The position numbers and the translations under genes are program-made. A stretch of 64,000 nt of DNA from Ophiobolus disseminans (taxonomy: Eukaryota > Ascomycota > Dothideomycetes > Pleosporales > Phaeosphaeriaceae). Below the pieces are notes generated by a model. That model was not told the origin of the DNA and ran no database searches. It saw only the letters and a list, made by a program, of their open reading frames with translations. Below are positions 57,207-64,000 of the stretch, one piece after another. Every line of letters begins with the position of its first letter. Within the stretch, counting starts at the first letter, position 1. The stretch is from contig MU006216.1 of assembly GCA_010093685.1 (NCBI GenBank), positions 1,898,751 through 1,962,750 on the forward strand, in the 5' to 3' direction.

Positions 57207-59773
57207 ATGCAGCCTTCCAAAGACAATCGCGCAACAACGTCGTGTACGGAGTGTCAGCGTCGCAAACAACGAGTACGGACCCCACACTGAAGCCCTGCAT
57301 CTGCCTCCGGCTAACAGCACGACTAGTGCTCTCGGCAGTGGCCGTGCAATCATTGTCAAGCGCGAAAAGTGGCACATCTTTGTCAATTTGGTGTCAAGAA
57401 GGTCCAGCTAGACTCTCCCCCATCTGACTCAGCTCGGTATGTTGTCTTCGCAGCCGCACAATGTGTCCCAAAGTATGCGACAAGAGGTAACGCCGCCTGC
57501 TTAGCGAATCGTCTAGTGACAGTCGTGGCCAGAAGAGGTGTCTTTCGGAGCCGTTGGAAGCACCCTCTGTCACGCAGGATGGTGACGAGCCCGAGGATGG
57601 GTTGAAAGTATGGGGCTACATGGTCAGTATACGTGCACACCGCAGGCCTCGTTGTTGCGAAGCTTACAAGTGGTACTTACGATAGCCTGGCCACGTACAT
57701 TACAAGGTTGGCGCAGTTGAGGATGTAAGTTAACATCGCATTACTAGTAGACGTGTTAATGGCGTTGGGGTAGGTGTCTCCACGGAAGGTTGCCCTAGGC
57801 GAAGCAACGGCGTCAGATGCAGTCCAAAACATCATGCATGCTATTCCTCCTAGATCCATCACAGGTATACTGCAAATGTACCAATCGTCAAAGGGGCAAA
57901 AGCTGATAGGATTAGATGCCTTTGTCAACCACTTCCTGAGCAGCGTTAATTACCGGTATAGCGCCATCTACGCACCAACGCTCAGCAACCAATATGTTGA
58001 GTGGTGGGCTGATCGAGGAGCTGGCAGGCGGCTATCTCCTGAGTTCACCTGCCTGCTGCTTAGAATATGCGCCTACTCTGTCCAGTACCTCACTCCTGCT
58101 TTGCGCAACATGATTGAGTTTGAATTGGCATGCGACTCACAAATACTAACTGAACGCTTCGCTTCCGCAGCGGAGCAGCTCAGCCAAAGCTTCCAGGCAT
58201 CGAATATTACCATCGAGCGGGTCCAGGAGCAATTTTTGAAAGGAGCTTGGTTCGTAAAGTCTATGTAAGAAGTGCATGGAGATCATATGCTGACTATGTA
58301 CACCTGACTTAAGGCTCAAGTCTGAGTCGAAGATAGTAGAGTCATGGCATGCCTTGAGTGGGACTATACGAGCTGCACAAGAGCTCGGTGAGACTTCCCC
58401 TGGACGATTCATATCCTCCCGTATAGTTTATCAAATTGAATGCTCAGGACTAACAATTACAGGCATTGACAAAGACGCTAGTATCGAAGGGCTGTCTGAG
58501 TTTGACATTGAGATTAGGCGACGGATTTGGACATTGTTGTATATCTGGGACTGTAAGTCAATTAACATGCACGAATCGTGTAAGGGACCATAAATACTGA
58601 CCTTGGTTAATAGGGTAAGGCTGATTGCACTACTTCGCAAATCCGCAATTAACGGTGTCAGGCAAATGTCGGCATGGCTTGGCAGACCGAACCTTATTGA
58701 CCAGAAGAATCTCACCTTCAAACTTCCGAACTTGCGACTCGATCAGCCTACTACGGAGTCAAATTTGCTTTCACCTTTCGCGCACATGGCACTCCAAGCA
58801 AACTTAGGAAGAAGAGTCGCAAAAATCTTGGGCAATGCAAAGTCTGTCAGCGATCTGAGTGCCGATGAGGTACTGGAGATAGAGGCTGAATGCGACAATT
58901 TCATCGAGGAATTGCCACCCATCTTCAGGTTCAAGGACCCCGACACAACCCTTGATAAAGCGCATCCTTATTTTGTCTTCCAGCGACATCAGTTACACTG
59001 TGTCATCCTCGTCACGATGCTTGACTTTCTAAAACCCTATCTGACGCGAGACCGACGAGACAAGATAACAGAAAAAGATGACGAGTTTCGAGAAATGGGT
59101 ATCAGCATCGCTTTACGTTTGCTTCGGGTTGCTCGTATTCTGTTCGAACACGAGTTCCCCATCAACGCGAAGTTTCACATGGTGGTGTTCTCGATATTTG
59201 ATACTTCAACAGTCTTGTGTTCCTCCATCATCCACGACTACGACCATGTCCTGTACGTCATGTCTATGCACAAATTTCGCCTGAGACATATACTGACTTA
59301 TTGCATCTGGCGTTAGTCCCCATCGTGAAGAAGTTGTACAAGGCATCGAAGGCTCGCTAGATATGCTGCATCAACTCAGTATGACGACGAAACTTGGAGC
59401 AGCATCGTACAATTTTCTGTCTAAGTTGGTGCAAGCGACTCCAGAGCTGTCACGACATTCTCCAACACAAAAACGACAAAGGGCAGCACATAAACCTGCC
59501 AGTCGATGCTCGCAGCCAGAACCTGCGCCTCCGCCAGCTTCAGTCGTCGCACCATCTGGCTTCATCTCCAATTGTTCAACCGCTTGTGTGGATTCAACGC
59601 CCTTGATGACAGCTTCGGACCAATTCAACTTTGATTTGGATAATTTCCTCGCGAACAATCCCTTTGGGGATTTGTCTAACTCAGCGGCCATTGACCTGGG
59701 TGGAATGGAGCAGATATGGGACTGGGAGAACCTCAATCTCGACGCGATCCCACACGACGGATATACAGCATAA
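57207..59773 (+). CDS. Zn2Cys6 transcription factor with a twin intron (second of the divergent pair)
   Basis: Ten segments (57207-57272, 57327-57436, 57517-57622, 57686-57724, 57774-58264, 58314-58387, 58463-58552, a single G at 58614, 58662-59252, 59317-59773) join to 674 residues without a stop. The zinc cluster is spaced 2-6-5-2-8 (CTECQRRKQRC, PCNHC, HLC), with the first intron just before the third Cys. Then come EDGLKVWGYMPGHVHYKVGAVED, the fungal transcription factor domain (NYRYSAIYAPTL, IRRRIWTLLYIWDWQMSAWLGRPN) and a C-terminal DNFLANNPFGDLS / WDWENLNLD tail. The Trp codon in WDWQMSAW is built from three segments, T + G + G. Activation targets unknown; the divergent neighbour suggests a regulatory pair. 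Confidence 0.82.
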
Positions 59774-59885
59774 GAAACTATCATTGTCGTCTTTAAAATC
59801 TCAATTGCAAGTTTCGATTCCGTGGCATCCCTTCTACCCTCACAACTCACACCAGCAAGCTCACCAGATCACAGTTGTCAACAAG

Positions 59886-59926
59886 CAAGCCGAGCCAAGC
59901 TAACCGCACTAGCTTGGCTTGGCTTG
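59886..59926. repeat. Hairpin of 17-bp arms at the hAT end
   Basis: Arms 59886-59902 and 59910-59926 are reverse complements with one mismatch around a 7-nt loop. The arm word TAGCTTGGCTTG recurs at 59947 and 59983, like the subterminal repeats of hAT elements. Confidence 0.75.
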
Positions 59927-61003
59927 AGTGAAGGGACAGTTTGGGGTAGCTTGGCTTGCAAGTACTTGAGGTTTTCAACCTTTAGCTTGGCTTGGATTGG
60001 ACGGCTTAGTTGTTTTATATACAATAGATTGCCCTCTTATACTAATTTATATGTCGTCTTGAACCCACTCGCATAGACGGTACAACGCATTTATTTCTGC
60101 GTCAGGTCTGGCCAAAAACAAGCTAGTTTTGGGCCCAAAACTAGCCTTTTGCCACCTACGTACGCACTGTATTGCTGCCAAAAGCTTAGACAATATACCT
60201 TGTCGCCGCGGTTGCAGCAGATCGCTAAGGTCACTAAACATGCGCTCGCAGTCGCAGCTAGAGGCAGGTATTAAGATAACATTAAGCGCAAGTTTAGCAA
60301 GCTGAGGGTATTGATCGCGTAACCCTAGCTAGTAACCTATAGGGTTGTTGGCGTTGTTTGAACCCTTCTCCGCCCTTAGCTCGCACTGTTTCCATCGCTG
60401 GTTCTTATCTAGATCGCTAAGGCTAGCGCTTAAGCCCGTAGTATTTAGCTCTATAAGGCCATCGATAGCGTCGTCTATATCGTTTGTAGCTACTCTAATT
60501 AGCCGCGCAGTAGTTAGCTAGGTCTTATATTAAGCCTAGAGAGCGTTAAACGCGCGGTTGTTGTCTTTGAGCTAGTCTAGGCGATCTACCTACGCTAACT
60601 CGCAATAGGTCTTGTAGTACAGGTAAAGGATTGTAGTAGCGTAATAGGCAGGTGAAGCGTTAAGTTTGTTGTAGTAGTTGCTGGCTTTAGCCTAAGCAGC
60701 GCGCAGATTAATCGCGAGGTAGTCCTCTAGAGCCTTATTATGCTTATAAACAACGTCGTTATATAACGTTACGCGCTGCTCGTAGTACCCCAACAACAAC
60801 TTAAACACTAGTATAACCTTATAGATTGCGCCGTATTAGCCGCCTTTGCCGCGGCCTTCTAGGCGTTTTGTTGCTAACTTTAGCGGCGTTAGCACGTCTA
60901 GGTACTCTGTAACTACGCCCTAATCAGCAGCTAATAGCCTAGTTAATCTTATCTATAGCGTACGTATTCTCGTCCTAAGTAAGTCGTATATAGTGTCTAA
61001 TGT

Positions 61004-61200
61004 TGTCAGATATTAGGGGTGCTGTGAGGCTACTAACACTAAAAGAAATAGGAGGGGCTGGCACAAGCGCCTTAGCACACTAGTACTAGATCTAATACCT
61101 AGTTAAACTCTGCACTTAACTAGAGAACAACACAATACAACACATTATTATCAATTTATCTTATCTATTATTAGGTTTTAATACCTTATTAAATCTGATA
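61004..61200. mobile_element. Solo LTR inserted in the hAT relic
   Basis: 197 bp starting TGTCAGATA and ending AATCTGATA (the usual CA end as TA). It is flanked by the 5-bp duplication AATGT (60999-61003 and 61201-61205). There is no coding sequence, so it was left by LTR-LTR recombination. The TGTCAGATA/TGTTAGATA similarity suggests a relative of the copia LTRs at 6087 and 11027. Confidence 0.8.
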
Positions 61201-61972
61201 AATGTAGGCGTTTATAGCTAGCTAAAGCCGTACAGCGCGCTTAAAAGCAGAGCAATATAAGTTCTAGCGGGTAATGACTAGCTTTACAGACGCTAGTATT
61301 TTCTGCTTGTTTGTAGGCAGCTCTTAGTTTGCGAGGCGCTAGAATTTCTCAAAAAGCTCGTGCTGTTGTAGCGTTTTGATATAGTTAATTACTAAGATAA
61401 GGATACGAAGAGGCCCGTCGCGGCGCCACTGCAATAGATAGTCCTCCTTCTCCTATATTAACGCGGTTAGTAGGGCTAGAGGGAGCTTTTAGCAACGAGT
61501 TCGCCAAATTTAGGTAAGAGTGCGCTAACGTACCTGCAGATTGCTACTATTGTTGTCGTACGCCTTTAGGTTTGTGCTCAAAGTAGCGTCTAGCTAATTA
61601 GATTAAGAGTATAAGGCGCGCAACGGAGGCGACAATAGGCTGGATTAAACCCTAGTTCTCTGCTAATTGCAGCTATTGCGGCGTCGTTATTAGTAGTGTT
61701 AAGAGGAGGCCTAGATTGTAGCCTGTATATAGAAACAGGCTATTCCTCTTCTAGTAGAAGGCTACTATCACGTGCTGATAACGTAATAGCCGCAACGGAA
61801 GTAGAGTAAAGAGTAGAGAAGATACTAGTAATATAAAATGTATATACTAGTTACAAGATTAATAGTTAGACACTAAGCTATAGAGAGAGAGAAGAGAGTC
61901 TATATACATTGTAGAGTAGCTCTAGAAGGTTCTTTGCTTATAAATACAATCTAGTTCTAGAGCACCCTATAT

Positions 61973-62060
61973 GCGTAATCCGATGTAATAGATTACGCGT
62001 ATAGATAGATTGTACATTATAATGTAATGGATTACGCAATTATAATGTAATAGATTACGC
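61973..62060. repeat. Repeated GTAATRGATTACGC words in the gypsy LTR
   Basis: One GCGTAATC and three GATTACGC copies lie within 90 bp, two of the latter in direct TATAATGTAATRGATTACGC units. Probably LTR regulatory sequence. Confidence 0.6.
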
Positions 62061-62467
62061 GTTGCTACTATAGATAGTAACAGCCTAATAGGCATGATAT
62101 ATATAGCATTTACAGCTATTACTAGATTAGGTAAGTTACGTGATTAGTTATGTGACATTTCCTAATAAGGAAATACCTTGTCGAAGCTTATATTCTTACA
62201 GGTAGCGTTGTTAAGCACAAAGTAGCCGACTTAAGAGGCTAATAAACCAAAATCTTTAAGCACTAAGAGGACGATCTAAGCTATATTTGTAAGGGGCTAG
62301 GCAGAAGACTGCAGAAAGGCTAGGTAGAACAGTGATGAATTCAATAGAGTCTATCTAGAGCTAGAGAGCAGGCTGACTTTATAGCAGACTGCTAGCTTCT
62401 GGAAGTATCTACTTACCTCAGCATTTGTCAGCTGTTAGAAGAATATATCTTGTTCTAGCTAGTTCCC

Positions 62468-62589
62468 GGACATTCTGTGACATTCCAGGACATTCCATGA
62501 CACTCTAGGACATTCCATAATGTTCTAGGACATTCCATGATGTTCTAGGACATTCTATGATGTTCTAGGACATTCCATGATGTTCTAGG
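62468..62589. repeat. 20-bp tandem repeat, about six copies
   Basis: The unit is close to GGACATTCCATGATGTTCTA, with near-palindromic GACATTCC/ATGTTCTAG parts. Outer copies are more diverged than inner ones. It lies in the U3-side half of the gypsy LTR. Confidence 0.85.
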
Positions 62590-62633
62590 CTCTTCTATTG
62601 AACCGAAGTGACTCCACTAAGGATAGCAGAGGT

Positions 62634-64000
62634 CTAACCTCTTACATTACCCCCCCTCTCCAATCTATGTACAGCAGTGTTATGTCTAAAGTACTGCCCT
62701 TTATCACCTCTCCTAAATCCAGCTAGAAGCTGTTTAGAGTGTTGATTGCGGTATAGAGCAGTGAAGGCTTCCCACTTATCTAAGGCAATGTTATCTTCAA
62801 GATTTTCCACTAGCTTAAAGGTTGTAAGGGCATATCTAGTCCATTTAACCTTAAAGAACAGCCTATTCCTGTAGGTCACTTTAGCTATAATCTGTTCCAC
62901 TTCTAATTCTAGTTCTCTATTAACTAGGACAGGTGCTAGTTGAGTGTTATTATTAGGCTAGCTAGGGAAGGGATCTAAGGAAGCTAGCCTTAGGCGGTTA
63001 ATGTAGAAGACATTGTAGATGCCTAGTAGTGTGTTAAGCCTAACTAAGTGTAGGTTAATGACCTCAATGACTGTGTATTTGGCATTCTTCTAGTCTAGTT
63101 TCTGGTTTAGGCGGCTATTAGAGAGCTGTTTCTGGTAAGAAAGCTAGACCTTGTTATTAACTCTAAGGTTAGGCTGCTTATGTCTTTTCTAGTTTGCCTA
63201 ATACTCCTGTTCTTGTTAAGCCTTAGCTATTGTAGTCTGCGCTATATTAAAGGCTTGCTTAAGCTTTTCAACAATAGCCTTAGCCTTGACATAATTAGGT
63301 AGCACACGTGTTTCTAGTTCTTCTAGATCTAGTTCTTAAGAGATGTTTAGTTAGACAGGGTTAACATTATAGCTATGTTGTAGGAAGAAGGGGAAGACTC
63401 TTGTTAACCTTGCTTCACGTCCCTTGATAGCAATTGAGGCTATTAGAAGGAGGTCTACCTAATTAGTTTGTGCCTAGTTGATGTAAGCACGTAGATAGGC
63501 TTTAATAGTGCTGTTCATGCGCTTAGTAGACCTATTAGTCTGCGGGTGCTATGCTGTAGATAACTAGCGGGTAATATTTATTATCTTTGTCAGGATGGCC
63601 TAGAAATAGCTAGTGAATTAGGTACTACGGTCTGATACAATAGCATCAGGCAGCTAATAATAGGCAACTACATAGCGCAGGAAGTTAGTAGCAAGTGTTT
63701 CTGCTGTAGTGTTTTTTAAGGGAATAAGAACTATATCTTTGCTAAGCTAGTCTGTAACTACAAGGAGTGTTGTGCAACTATTGCTTTCTAGAAGTTCTTT
63801 AATAAAGTCTATAGAGATTTCTTTCTAGATCCTCTTAGGAAGGGGGAGTGGTTTTAGAAACCCTTACAGCCTATCTCGCTATAGTTTAACACGTCTACAG
63901 GTGTTGCAGTTCCTAACAAAGCGGCGTATATTATTAGACATGCTAGGCTAGAAGTAGTCTCTTGCTAGGATCTTGTATGTCCCTTCCCTTCCTAGGTGAC
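62634..64000 (-). mobile_element. Ty3/gypsy chromovirus pol 3' part (continues past the window)
   Basis: The minus strand shows the integrase core with VVTD near 63770, VSDR near 63645 and HPQT near 63540, then linker, then an intact chromodomain-like end at 62634-62900 (VKWTRYALTTFKLVENLEDN, KWEAF) ending at the polypurine tract. A C-terminal chromodomain marks a chromovirus. Trp codons are often TAG, so the element is RIP-damaged, though the last 88 codons remain open. The RT lies outside the window. Confidence 0.88.

Larger units (their letters stand above)
59886..61772 (-). mobile_element. hAT-family DNA transposon relic
   Basis: The minus strand near 60230-60380 reads NNPIGY*LGLRDQYPQLAKLAL, then ILIPASSCDCERMFSDLSDLLQPRR (60170-60290), the C-terminal dimerisation region of hAT transposases, with a Trp codon turned to TAG. 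Upstream sequence to about 61700 has the same TAG/CTAG-rich look with no long frame. The left end has subterminal repeats and a hairpin; no matching right end was found, since a gypsy element lies there. A solo LTR interrupts the body at 61004-61200. Confidence 0.75.
61773..62646 (-). repeat. 3' LTR of a Ty3/gypsy element
   Basis: On the minus strand it begins TGTAAGAGG and ends TTATCAGCA, giving TG..CA ends and about 874 bp. A polypurine tract (GGAGAGGGGGG) lies directly before it at about 62648-62661. It contains inverted and direct GATTACGC words (61973-62060) and a 20-bp tandem array. The partner LTR is beyond the window. Confidence 0.75.

Noticed and set aside
58553..58661. One simple intron in the second Zn2Cys6 gene
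   Set aside because: Every single GT..AG choice tried breaks the frame or loses the conserved Trp; two introns around one G keep both.
62468..62589. Possible CRISPR-like array
   Set aside because: Units are contiguous 20-bp tandem repeats without spacers, in a fungal LTR.

Overview
The window looks like nuclear DNA of a filamentous ascomycete. The genes carry short introns (44-81 bp, GT..AG, CTRAC-type branch sites). Fungus-specific families are present: Zn2Cys6 regulators, a CFEM protein and a fungal rhodopsin-like 7TM protein. The transposons are riddled with C:G to T:A nonsense changes, the mark of repeat-induced point mutation (RIP). A pleosporalean dothideomycete is my best guess, from general gene style only. 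I could run no searches: all family names come from motifs read by eye, and spliced models come from splice signals plus frame continuity.

Layout. (1) 1-11,940 is a decayed transposon block: a Tad-like LINE on the + strand, then a copia element (6087-11200) with matching 174-bp LTRs and a 5-bp target duplication, nested inside a second, truncated copia relative. (2) 12,069-40,856 is mostly ordinary gene space: a tannase/feruloyl esterase gene with two premature stops beside the transposon block, a dUTPase/dCTP-deaminase-like gene, an APC permease, a rhodopsin-like membrane protein, a Nas6/gankyrin ankyrin protein, an F-box gene with three premature stops, VPS25 (ESCRT-II), a Brc1/Rtt107-like BRCT protein, a peroxisomal alpha/beta hydrolase ending in SKL, a short-chain dehydrogenase, an Mdm1-type sorting nexin, PRP46 and a CFEM protein. 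(3) 41,683-50,226 holds five genes that look like a small catabolic cluster: Zn2Cys6 regulator, HpcH/HpaI aldolase, alpha/beta hydrolase, aspartate-type aminotransferase and a protein of two fused RraA-like domains. (4) 50,239-51,876 is a RIP-damaged Tc1/mariner element with 39-bp inverted repeats. (5) 52,496-59,773 has a dihydroceramide desaturase and two divergent Zn2Cys6 regulators; the second contains two introns separated by a single nucleotide. (6) 59,886-64,000 is transposon again: a hAT relic with a solo LTR inside it, then the LTR and pol 3' part of a Ty3/gypsy chromovirus that runs off the window.

The most promising new biology is the cluster in (3). An aminotransferase sits next to two unrelated types of 4-hydroxy-2-oxo-acid retro-aldolase and a pathway-type regulator. 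This suggests breakdown of a branched or hydroxylated glutamate-like or aromatic-derived acid to pyruvate or oxaloacetate. That is inference from gene content.
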